Source of the DNA: Gemmatimonadaceae bacterium
Lineage (GTDB): Bacteria > Gemmatimonadota > Gemmatimonadetes > Gemmatimonadales > Gemmatimonadaceae
Length of the DNA stretch: 7,100 nucleotides
Direction: 5' to 3'
Assembly (NCBI GenBank): GCA_013361745.1
Contig: JABFXM010000494.1
Span: forward strand, 1 to 7,100
In this document: piece after piece, positions 1 through 5,154 of the stretch
Layout: the number at the start of each line of letters is the position of its first letter
How positions within the stretch are numbered: position 1 is the stretch's first letter
The notes under the pieces: generated by a model
What the model was told of the DNA's origin: nothing
Databases searched by the model: none
The model's input: the letters and a program-made list of their open reading frames with translations, nothing else
Translations under genes and position numbers: made by a program

Positions 1-17
1 GCCGTTCTTCCGCAGTT

Positions 18-39
18 CTTGTGAAGATCTTTCTACAAG
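18..39. other. imperfect palindrome downstream of udgX
   Basis: Five-base arms (CTTGT at 18-22 and ACAAG at 35-39) enclose an A/T-richer core containing the perfect palindrome AAGATCTT. It lies about 50 bases past the stop of the minus-strand glycosylase gene, so it could be a weak terminator for that transcript or an operator for a gene to the left of the window. The stem is short and has no clear T-run, so neither role is supported beyond position. The remaining bases between the window edge and 91 show no recognisable gene. Confidence 0.2.
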
Positions 40-91
40 ACCGTGCGATCTCCCCGCGTAGACAGACCTCGACGCGACCCGCGACGAGCAG

Positions 92-763
92 TCACCCGCC
101 CTTCACCACCTTTCCGATCTTCCTGATGTCCTTCATGAACTCCTTCTCCGCCGCCGCGCGCTGATCGCTCGGGGCGCGCAGCACCGACGATGGATGCACC
201 GTCGCGATGACGAGCGGCTTCGCGCCGAAGGGGCGAAGGAGCTTGCCGCGCTGCGTGCTCACCCGGAACTCCTTGCCGAGCAGCGACTGCGCGGCGGTGG
301 CGCCGAGGCAGACGATGACGTCCGGCTTCAATACCTCGAGCTCGGCCTCGAGCCAGGGGTGGCAGGCGTTCACCTCGCGAGCGTTAGGCTTCTTGTGGAT
401 GCGGCGCTTCGTGCCCGCCTGCTCGTCCCACTTGAAGTGCTTCACCGCGTTGGTGACGTACGCCTGGCCGCGGTCGATCCCCGCTTCCTCGAGCGCGGCG
501 TCGAGCAGCTTCCCCGACGGTCCGACGAAGGGGTGGCCGGCGCGATCCTCCTGGTCGCCGGGCTGCTCGCCGACGATGACGACGCGCGCGTCGGTCGGTC
601 CCTCGCCGAAGACGGTCTGGGTGCCGACCTTGTAGAGGTCGCACCCTTTGCACTTCTTCGACGCCGCGCGGAGCTTCGCGAGCGTCGGCTTCGGCGGAAC
701 GAAGTCTTCCGCCGAGCCGGTGGTGCCGCTCCATGACGCGCGCGTCGCGCTGACCGGCGTCAT
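92..763 (-). CDS. udgX: UdgX-family uracil-DNA glycosylase (4Fe-4S)
   Basis: A 223-residue protein of the family 4/5-like uracil-DNA glycosylase fold and, specifically, of the UdgX branch. Visible signatures are the iron-sulfur cysteines C38 and C41 (KCKGCDLY), C134 (NACHPWL) and C152; the uracil-pocket motif GEQPGDQED at 65-73, where UdgX has Q while family 4 enzymes have A or T; the UdgX-specific loop KRRIHKKP at 119-126; and the C-terminal motif HPSSVLR at 190-196. In the mycobacterial homologue, the histidine of the KRRIH loop (here H123) attacks the abasic sugar after uracil removal and leaves the enzyme covalently bound to DNA. All key residues are intact, so the same chemistry is expected. 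The ATG at 763 has no evident Shine-Dalgarno site. The gene follows the small ORF at 779-1090 in the same frame, so it is probably co-transcribed and possibly translationally coupled. The UdgX assignment is strong; the physiological role is inferred. Confidence 0.93.
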   Translation of the reverse strand: MTPVSATRASWSGTTGSAEDFVPPKPTLAKLRAASKKCKGCDLYKVGTQTVFGEGPTDARVVIVGEQPGDQEDRAGHPFVGPSGKLLDAALEEAGIDRGQAYVTNAVKHFKWDEQAGTKRRIHKKPNAREVNACHPWLEAELEVLKPDVIVCLGATAAQSLLGKEFRVSTQRGKLLRPFGAKPLVIATVHPSSVLRAPSDQRAAAEKEFMKDIRKIGKVVKGG

Positions 764-778
764 CGTCGCGACCGCGTG

Positions 779-1090
779 CTAGTGGCCCGCGCTGCCGCGA
801 CCGGGGCCGGAATCCTCGCGGTGATCCGGCCGCTCGCGCCGCAGGTCGCCGCGGTTCCGCTCGCTGTTCTTCTCCGCCTCGTCGTGCTGCTCGCGATCCT
901 CGTCGAGCCGCGCCCCGCCGACGCGCTGCGCCTTCCGCAGCTCCTGCGGCCCCTTCTCCCCGCGCCCGCTGGTGTTCGTCGCGCGCATCACCTGCTGCTG
1001 CTCGCGCGTCTTCGACCCCTGCCCACCCTCGTACTTGGTGGTGCTCTCCTTCGGCTGCTCCTCCTCGTGCTGCTTGTCGCGCTTCGGCAT
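779..1090 (-). CDS. small highly charged hydrophilic protein upstream of udgX
   Basis: A 103-residue protein beginning MPKRDKQHEEEQ. It is very rich in E, R, K, D, Q and G, has almost no hydrophobic clusters, and is probably intrinsically disordered. I do not recognise a family; stretches such as KYEGGQGSKTREQ look like small stress-type hydrophilic proteins, but this is only compositional. The frame is open further upstream to 1354, but the start at 1090 is chosen because AGGAG (1104-1100 on the minus strand) sits nine bases before this ATG, and because the upstream extension is made of intergenic repeat sequence. It ends in TAG at 781-779, in frame with udgX and only 15 bases before its ATG. 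Low-complexity composition in GC-rich DNA can mimic coding, so its reality rests on the ribosome binding site and the operon position. Confidence 0.6.
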   Translation of the reverse strand: MPKRDKQHEEEQPKESTTKYEGGQGSKTREQQQVMRATNTSGRGEKGPQELRKAQRVGGARLDEDREQHDEAEKNSERNRGDLRRERPDHREDSGPGRGSAGH

Positions 1091-1099
1091 GACTCTGAT

Positions 1100-1104
1100 C
1101 TCCT
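1100..1104 (-). promoter_or_regulatory. Shine-Dalgarno site of the small hydrophilic ORF
   Basis: AGGAG on the minus strand, nine bases upstream of the ATG ending at 1088-1090. It is the best ribosome binding site in the window and decides the start of the 103-residue protein against the longer in-frame ATGs that lie within the repeat region. Confidence 0.6.
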
Positions 1105-1162
1105 GGTTGAGGACCACCAGTCGGGCAAGCGACGTGCCCCGGTGGTGCCATCGGCCATGGGT

Positions 1163-1285
1163 CATGAGGCTAGTGTCATGACTTCCGAGTCGTGAGGCTG
1201 GAGGCAGAAGGCCATGGGCTGGAGGCAACGCGCGTGCTTCCAGCCTCCTGCCTCCTGCCACCGCGGTGATGACACTAGCCTCGTG
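1163..1285. repeat. large imperfect palindromic intergenic element
   Basis: The outer arms are 1163-1181 (CATGAGGCTAGTGTCATGA) and 1267-1285 (TGATGACACTAGCCTCGTG), which are reverse complements at 17 of 19 positions. Inside is a second hairpin, 1217-1227 (GGCTGGAGGCA) against 1235-1245 (TGCTTCCAGCC), 10 of 11 paired with a seven-base loop. The left stem sequence is also a direct repeat, GGCTGGAGGCA at 1196-1206 and 1217-1227, and C/T-rich copies at 1241-1259 resemble its reverse complement. The element fills the spacer between the divergent small ORF and the glycosylase gene, so it is not a terminator of either. It looks like a non-coding palindromic repeat of the REP/MITE kind or a regulatory structure; no transposase or clear target duplication is visible. 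Confidence 0.75.
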
Positions 1286-1336
1286 TCGCATGGCTGGCCT
1301 GTGTCGCATGGCTGTCTTGTGCCTCATGGCACTCCC
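1283..1336. repeat. 18-base tandem repeat, three units
   Basis: Three consecutive 18-base units at 1283-1300, 1301-1318 and 1319-1336. The first two share 16 of 18 bases (GTGTCGCATGGCTG, then a variable tail); the third keeps GTG..C.CATGGC, matching the second at 12 of 18. The array abuts the right arm of the palindrome and ends 16 bases before the glycosylase ATG, so it probably overlaps that gene's promoter or 5' leader. Confidence 0.65.
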
Positions 1337-1352
1337 GTTCTTAGTTTCTCCC

Positions 1353-2039
1353 ATGCACCGGAAGGCACTGAATCATCTCCGCCGCGTCGACCCAAGACTC
1401 GCCGCCGTCATCGACGTCGTCGGCCCCTGTCGCTATCAAGCCCGCGCCGACGGGACGCACCTCGGCGCGCTCGTTCGGTCGATCGTCTATCAGCAGCTCT
1501 CGGGGAAGGCCGCGGGGACGATTCATTCGCGGCTGCGCGCGCTCTTCGGGGACCGCGATCCGACGGCCGCCGAGCTGCTCGCGATGCCGGAGGAGACGCT
1601 GCGCGGCGTCGGGCTGTCGCGGCAGAAGCTGAGCTACCTGCGCGATCTCGCCGGCCGCGTCGAGCGCGGCGAGCTTCCCGTGGACTCGCTGCACGAGCTC
1701 GACGATGCCGCGCTCACCGAGGCGCTGGTGCAGGTGAAGGGGATCGGGCGGTGGACGGCGCAGATGTTCCTCATGTTCCGGCTCGGCCGCACCGACGTGC
1801 TTCCCGACCTCGACCTCGGGATCCAGAAGGGACTGCAGCGCGCGTACGGGCTGCGGAAGAAGCCGACGCCGAAGGACGTGCTCCGCCACGGGGAGAAGTG
1901 GGCGCCGTATCGCACGATCGCGTCGTGGTATCTCTGGCGCCTCCTCGACACCGGCGAGGTCGAGCGCGTCGGCGACGCGGCGGGGAAGAAGAGGCGGCCG
2001 GCCGCCCGCAAGAGGAAAACCCCTACCCGGCGCACCTAA
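1353..2039 (+). CDS. AlkA/MAG-type DNA-3-methyladenine glycosylase (HhH-GPD)
   Basis: A 228-residue member of the HhH-GPD base excision repair superfamily, expected to remove alkylated purines such as 3-methyladenine from DNA. It shows VYQQLSGKAA near residues 46-54, the GVGLSRQKLSYLRDLA segment at 86-100, the helix-hairpin-helix VKGIGRWTAQMFLMF at 128-142, and DVLPDLDLGIQKG at 148-160, where D154 of DLGIQ is the expected catalytic aspartate. It lacks the N-terminal domain of E. coli AlkA and has the length of the shorter yeast MAG and bacterial AlkA2 type. A Lys/Arg-rich tail at 212-228 may help DNA binding. The start at 1353 is chosen because family similarity begins just after it (ALNHLRRVDPRLA); in-frame ATGs back to 1266 would translate the tandem repeat. 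No Shine-Dalgarno is evident. It is divergent from udgX and its small partner. Confidence 0.92.
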   Translation: MHRKALNHLRRVDPRLAAVIDVVGPCRYQARADGTHLGALVRSIVYQQLSGKAAGTIHSRLRALFGDRDPTAAELLAMPEETLRGVGLSRQKLSYLRDLAGRVERGELPVDSLHELDDAALTEALVQVKGIGRWTAQMFLMFRLGRTDVLPDLDLGIQKGLQRAYGLRKKPTPKDVLRHGEKWAPYRTIASWYLWRLLDTGEVERVGDAAGKKRRPAARKRKTPTRRT

Positions 2040-2073
2040 CGGCGTCTGGCGCGCCGCACGGGGACGCGTAACT

Positions 2074-2093
2074 TCGGGGGACCCTCCCCCCGA
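2074..2093 (+). other. GC-rich hairpin just upstream of the first membrane gene
   Basis: TCGGGGG at 2074-2080 pairs perfectly with CCCCCGA at 2087-2093 across a six-base loop, ending seven bases before the ATG at 2100. The 60-base gap after the glycosylase gene holds no other clear signal. With no T-run it is a poor intrinsic terminator; it could mask the start region of the mRNA or mark the transcript boundary. Function is not determined. Confidence 0.4.
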
Positions 2094-2099
2094 GCGATC

Positions 2100-2840
2100 A
2101 TGCCCATCGTCACGCTGCGTCCGCGCACCGGCGTCGAGCTCATCGACGCGAGCTTCCAGTTCCTGCGCGAGAACTTCGCGCTCCTCTTCACCGCGGTCGC
2201 CGTCGCCTTCGTCCCCGTCGCGATCACGGCGTACGTCGCGGCGACGAACCCCGGCGACATCCTGCTCAGCGCCGTCGCGCGGCTCGCCGACTGGGTGTTC
2301 ACCTCCGCCGCCCAGGCCGCGGCGATCATCATCGTCGCGAAGCGCTACCTCGGCGAGGACATCACCGCCGCCGATGCGCTGCACGCCGTCAGCAGGCGGC
2401 TCGGCACCGTGCTCGCCGTGAGCTTCCTCTACGCGCTCGGGATGGGTGTCGGCTTCATCCTCTTCATGATTCCCGGCATCTGGGTCGCGGTGACCTACTT
2501 CGCCGGGATGGCGGCGGCGATGGTCGAGGGAACGGGCGCGTCGCCGTCGCTCGAGCGGTCGAAGGCGCTCACGCAGGGGTCGAAGCTCCGCATCGCCCTG
2601 ATCCTCGGCGTCTCGTACCTCGTCTACTTCATCGCGACGGCGTTCGTCGCGGGGCTGGCCAGCGCGCTGCTCGGCGTCACGGCGGGGACGCTGCTCGCGA
2701 CGCTGCTGATGGCGTGCGTCTACCCCTTCATCGCCGTGCTCACGACGCTGCTCTACTTCGACCTGCGGATCCGCCGCGAGGGGCTCGACCTCGACCTCAT
2801 GCTCGACGCGCAGGGCGCGCCGGTACCGGCCGCGGGGTGA
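2100..2840 (+). CDS. multi-span membrane protein, paralog 1 of 3
   Basis: A 246-residue integral membrane protein with about six hydrophobic segments (roughly 28-48, 68-81, 102-123, 125-142, 164-190, 196-219). Recognisable motifs are RPRTGVELIDASFQFLRENF at 7-26, IPGIW at 124-128, LERSKALTQGSKLR at 151-164 and YPFIAVLTTLLYFDLRIRREG at 208-228, followed by LDLDL. The layout resembles the membrane domain found in glycerophosphoryl diester phosphodiesterases (GPDPase_memb-like) and related uncharacterised membrane families. There is no phosphodiesterase catalytic domain, so enzyme activity should not be inferred. It heads a same-strand series of three paralogs followed by DUF4129, DUF4350 and MoxR genes, which suggests a membrane component of that system. 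The start fits the RPR motif, which falls at residues 7-9 in all three paralogs. No good Shine-Dalgarno is seen. Confidence 0.85.
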   Translation: MPIVTLRPRTGVELIDASFQFLRENFALLFTAVAVAFVPVAITAYVAATNPGDILLSAVARLADWVFTSAAQAAAIIIVAKRYLGEDITAADALHAVSRRLGTVLAVSFLYALGMGVGFILFMIPGIWVAVTYFAGMAAAMVEGTGASPSLERSKALTQGSKLRIALILGVSYLVYFIATAFVAGLASALLGVTAGTLLATLLMACVYPFIAVLTTLLYFDLRIRREGLDLDLMLDAQGAPVPAAG

Positions 2841-2900
2841 CCCGCGAGCCGCACGTGGAGTCCTGATAGACGCGCTCTCGCGCACCGCAGCCGACCTTCA

Positions 2901-2909
2901 CCCCCCCCC
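2901..2909 (+). repeat. nine-C homopolymer tract before paralog 2
   Basis: An uninterrupted run of nine C residues ending four bases before the ATG at 2914, in the place where a ribosome binding site would normally sit. A tract of this length is prone to slipped-strand length change. It is outside the reading frame, so a length change would alter leader spacing rather than the protein. The rest of the 73-base gap (2841-2913) has no clear promoter or terminator. Confidence 0.6.
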
Positions 2910-2913
2910 GGCC

Positions 2914-3768
2914 ATGCACGCTCCAGCGATCCGTCCGCGCTCGGCGATCGAGATCGTCGACGTCGCGTTCTCGATCTTCCGGTCGAACTTCGCGACGATG
3001 GCGGTGATCGGGCTCGCCGCCTCGCTCCCCTTCGTCGTCCTCATCTCCCTCGGCATCGTCTCCTTCGGGACGCTCGGCGCGAAGTCCTTCTCGGACAGCA
3101 TGATGGCGATGATCCCGATGTTCGTGGCGTTGGGGCTCGTCGCCATCCTCTGGATGTCGGTGATCGACGGCGCGATGACCTTCGCGGCGGCGGAGGCTTA
3201 TCACGGCAACCGCCCCTCGCCCGGCGACGCGATCCGCGGGGCGATCTCCAAGGGGGTCTCGCTCATCGGGGGGAACCTCCTCCGCGTCCTGCTCGTCGCG
3301 GTGGTCGGCCTCGTCGCCGCGATCGCCGTCGGCGGCCTCGGACGGCTGAGCGGATTCCTCGGCTTCATCGTCGGCGTCGGGGTGTTCGTGCTCTTCGTGC
3401 ACATCATCGCGCGGACCTTCGCGATCACGAGCGCGATCGTCATCGAGCGCAAGGACGCCGCGGAAGGAGTCAGCCGCTCCTTCGCCCTCTCGAAGAACTC
3501 GACGATGCGCATCGTCGGCGTCGGGCTGCTCTGCCTCGTCGTGTACTGGGTCGGACAGTTCGCGGGCGCGCTCGTCGTGCAGCTGCTCGTCGGCTTCGTG
3601 CTCCGGAACCCGGTCGTCGCCGCGGTGCTCGGCAACGTCGTCGGGATGCTGATGTATCCCTTCCTCAACATCGCGCTGATGGTGCTCTACTTCGACCAGC
3701 GCGTGCGCAAGGAAGGCTACGACATCGACGTGCTCTCGAGCACGATGACCCCCGCGCCGCAGCCCTGA
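2914..3768 (+). CDS. multi-span membrane protein, paralog 2 of 3
   Basis: A 284-residue integral membrane protein homologous to its neighbours on both sides: RPRSAIEIVDVAFSIFRSNF at 7-26, SRSFALSKNSTMR at 187-199 and YPFLNIALMVLYFDQRVRKEG at 248-268, followed by YDIDV. Hydrophobic segments lie near 28-53, 63-95, 123-141, 146-176, 200-229 and 236-260. It is about 35 residues longer than the other two, mainly because of an enlarged first loop (LGAKSFSDSMMAM, 54-66) and an additional glycine-rich span at 130-160. It lacks the PGIW motif found in paralogs 1 and 3, so it is the most diverged of the set. It also resembles GPDPase_memb-type domains without any catalytic domain. Only three bases separate it from paralog 3, which implies co-translation. 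Specific function is unknown. Confidence 0.85.
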   Translation: MHAPAIRPRSAIEIVDVAFSIFRSNFATMAVIGLAASLPFVVLISLGIVSFGTLGAKSFSDSMMAMIPMFVALGLVAILWMSVIDGAMTFAAAEAYHGNRPSPGDAIRGAISKGVSLIGGNLLRVLLVAVVGLVAAIAVGGLGRLSGFLGFIVGVGVFVLFVHIIARTFAITSAIVIERKDAAEGVSRSFALSKNSTMRIVGVGLLCLVVYWVGQFAGALVVQLLVGFVLRNPVVAAVLGNVVGMLMYPFLNIALMVLYFDQRVRKEGYDIDVLSSTMTPAPQP

Positions 3769-3771
3769 GCG

Positions 3772-4524
3772 ATGGCGGCCGTCGAGCTGCGCCCACGATC
3801 GAACACCGAGCTGCTCGACGCCACCGTCGAGTTCATCCGCGCGCACTTCGTCACGCTCGCCAGCGCGGTCGCGATCGGTCAGCTGCCGGGGCTCGCGCTG
3901 AGCGCGCTCTGGCCGCCGACGCCGGCGCACCCCTTCGCGCTCTGGCAGGAGCATCCCGTGATCGCCGTGGCGCGGATCGTCCTGCTGATGCTCGTCTTCG
4001 GCTGCTGGACGACGATGTTCGTGTACGTGGTGGACGATCTGATCCACGGGCGCGCGACGACGCTCGGCGACGCGCTGCGCCGCGCGCTCCCGCGAGCGCT
4101 GCCGGCGACGGGTCTCTACCTCATGAAGTATCTCGTGATCATCCTCTGGTGCATGCTCTTCGTGCTCCCGGGAATCTGGGCGTTCGCGCGCTACTTCGCG
4201 GTCTTCCCCGCCTTCGCGATCGAGGGGCTGGGACCGTTCGCGGCGATCCGCCGCTCGAAGGCGCTCGCACGGGGGAACAATCTCCGCGTCATCGCCGTCG
4301 CGGGGATTCCCGCGGTGATCGTCCTGGTGCTGACGATCATCATCCAGCAGACGGAGATGGGGATGGGCGCCAGCCCCCGCGGCGTCGGCTTCGTCGGCGC
4401 GCTCACGAGCACCGTGCTCTATCCCTTCATGGCGCTTCCGGCGATCTTCCTCTACTACGACATCCGGACGCGCCGCGAGGGACTGGACCTCGACGTCGCG
4501 AATCTCCCCAGCGCCGCCGCCTGA
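3772..4524 (+). CDS. multi-span membrane protein, paralog 3 of 3
   Basis: A 250-residue integral membrane protein with the shared motifs RPRSNTELLDATVEFIRAHF at 7-26, LPGIW at 132-136, IRRSKALARGNNLR at 159-172 and YPFMALPAIFLYYDIRTRREG at 217-237, followed by LDLDV. Predicted spans are near 28-47, 64-90, 113-134, 138-152, 173-191 and 203-230. It matches paralog 1 more closely than paralog 2 in motif detail and length, which suggests that 1 and 3 are the closer pair. It starts three bases after paralog 2 and ends six bases before the DUF4129 gene, so it links the triplicated membrane genes physically to the MoxR-type operon. Like the others it is a GPDPase_memb-like membrane protein of unknown role. 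Confidence 0.85.
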   Translation: MAAVELRPRSNTELLDATVEFIRAHFVTLASAVAIGQLPGLALSALWPPTPAHPFALWQEHPVIAVARIVLLMLVFGCWTTMFVYVVDDLIHGRATTLGDALRRALPRALPATGLYLMKYLVIILWCMLFVLPGIWAFARYFAVFPAFAIEGLGPFAAIRRSKALARGNNLRVIAVAGIPAVIVLVLTIIIQQTEMGMGASPRGVGFVGALTSTVLYPFMALPAIFLYYDIRTRREGLDLDVANLPSAAA

Positions 4525-4530
4525 CGAACG

Positions 4531-5154
4531 GTGCAGCTTCGCCTCCCCGTCGACGAGACGGCAATACGTGACACGATGCGGGCCGTCTTCAGGCAGGCGG
4601 CCTACGTCAAGCGTCAGCCGAGCTGGCTCGGACGGCTCATCGAACGGGTGCTCGACTGGATCGGCGAGCAGCTCAGTCACGCCGTCGCGCTGCGCCGCGG
4701 AAGCCCGTACGCATTCTGGACGGTCGTCATCGTCGCGATCATCATCGCCGTCGCGATCGCCGGCCGGCTCGCGTTCGTGAGCTACATGCGGCGGAAGCGC
4801 GGCATCGGCGCTCGCCACGCGTCGAGTGGCGGCGCGCCGGTGGGCTTCGGCCGCGACCCATGGAGCACCGCGCAGCAGCACGCCGCGAACGGGGACTTCA
4901 CCGCCGCCGCGCACGCGCTCTACGCCGCGCTCCTCGCGACGATCGCGCGCCGCGGGCTCGTCCGGCTGCACCCCTCGAAGACCGCCGGCGACTACGCGCG
5001 CGAGCTGCGCGGGCGATCGGCCTCGGGGTTCACGCTCTTCCGCGACTTCGCGCGCGCGTACGACGTCGTCGTCTACGGCACAGGCGTCTGCGACCGCGAG
5101 CGCTGGGAGCGTCTCCAGCAGCTCGCCCTGCCGATCGTGCAGGCCGATGGCTGA
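4531..5154 (+). CDS. DUF4129 domain-containing membrane protein
   Basis: A 207-residue protein with a GTG start, an amphipathic N-terminal region (IRDTMRAVFRQAAYV and WLGRLIERVLDWIGEQL), one membrane span at about 62-84 (FWTVVIVAIIIAVAIAGRLAF) with a basic RRKR stop-transfer sequence, and a C-terminal DUF4129 domain at about 111-200. The domain contains the typical DPWSTAQQHAANGDFTAAAHALYAALL helix pair, LHPSKTAGDYAREL, and a final FRDFARAYDVVVYGTG...RWERL segment. DUF4129 proteins are regularly encoded beside MoxR ATPases, DUF58 and DUF4350 proteins; their molecular role is not established. The GTG is preferred to the ATG at 4576 because it keeps the conserved IRDTMRAVF start and gives a six-base gap to the preceding gene. 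There is no obvious Shine-Dalgarno, so translational coupling is likely. Confidence 0.88.
   Translation: MQLRLPVDETAIRDTMRAVFRQAAYVKRQPSWLGRLIERVLDWIGEQLSHAVALRRGSPYAFWTVVIVAIIIAVAIAGRLAFVSYMRRKRGIGARHASSGGAPVGFGRDPWSTAQQHAANGDFTAAAHALYAALLATIARRGLVRLHPSKTAGDYARELRGRSASGFTLFRDFARAYDVVVYGTGVCDRERWERLQQLALPIVQADG

Noticed and set aside
776..1195. Leu/Val-rich plus-strand ORF opposite the small hydrophilic protein
   Set aside because: It looks like a membrane protein only because charged E/D/Q/R codons read as L/V/A codons in reverse. It has no ribosome binding site and runs into the palindromic repeat, while the minus-strand reading has AGGAG and an operon context.
1317..1345. Possible sigma-70-like promoter (TTGTGC, 17-base spacer, CTTAGT) before the glycosylase
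   Set aside because: The -10 hexamer matches the consensus at only three of six positions, and it would leave almost no leader before 1353.
1266..1352. 29-codon N-terminal extension of the AlkA-like glycosylase
   Set aside because: The extension is encoded by the 18-base tandem repeat and has no family similarity; the conserved domain starts right after the ATG at 1353.
1341..2885. 514-codon minus-strand open frame opposite the glycosylase and first membrane gene
   Set aside because: Same compositional shadow; it crosses two real genes and the gap between them.
2100..4524. Annotation of the three membrane proteins as glycerophosphodiester phosphodiesterases
   Set aside because: They resemble only the membrane domain linked to such enzymes; no catalytic TIM-barrel domain or its metal-binding motifs are present.
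4826..5146. 107-codon upstream extension of the DUF4350 frame
   Set aside because: It is an out-of-frame reading of the DUF4129 domain, rich in S/R/T/P, and the membrane-anchored N-terminus begins naturally at the ATG at 5147.
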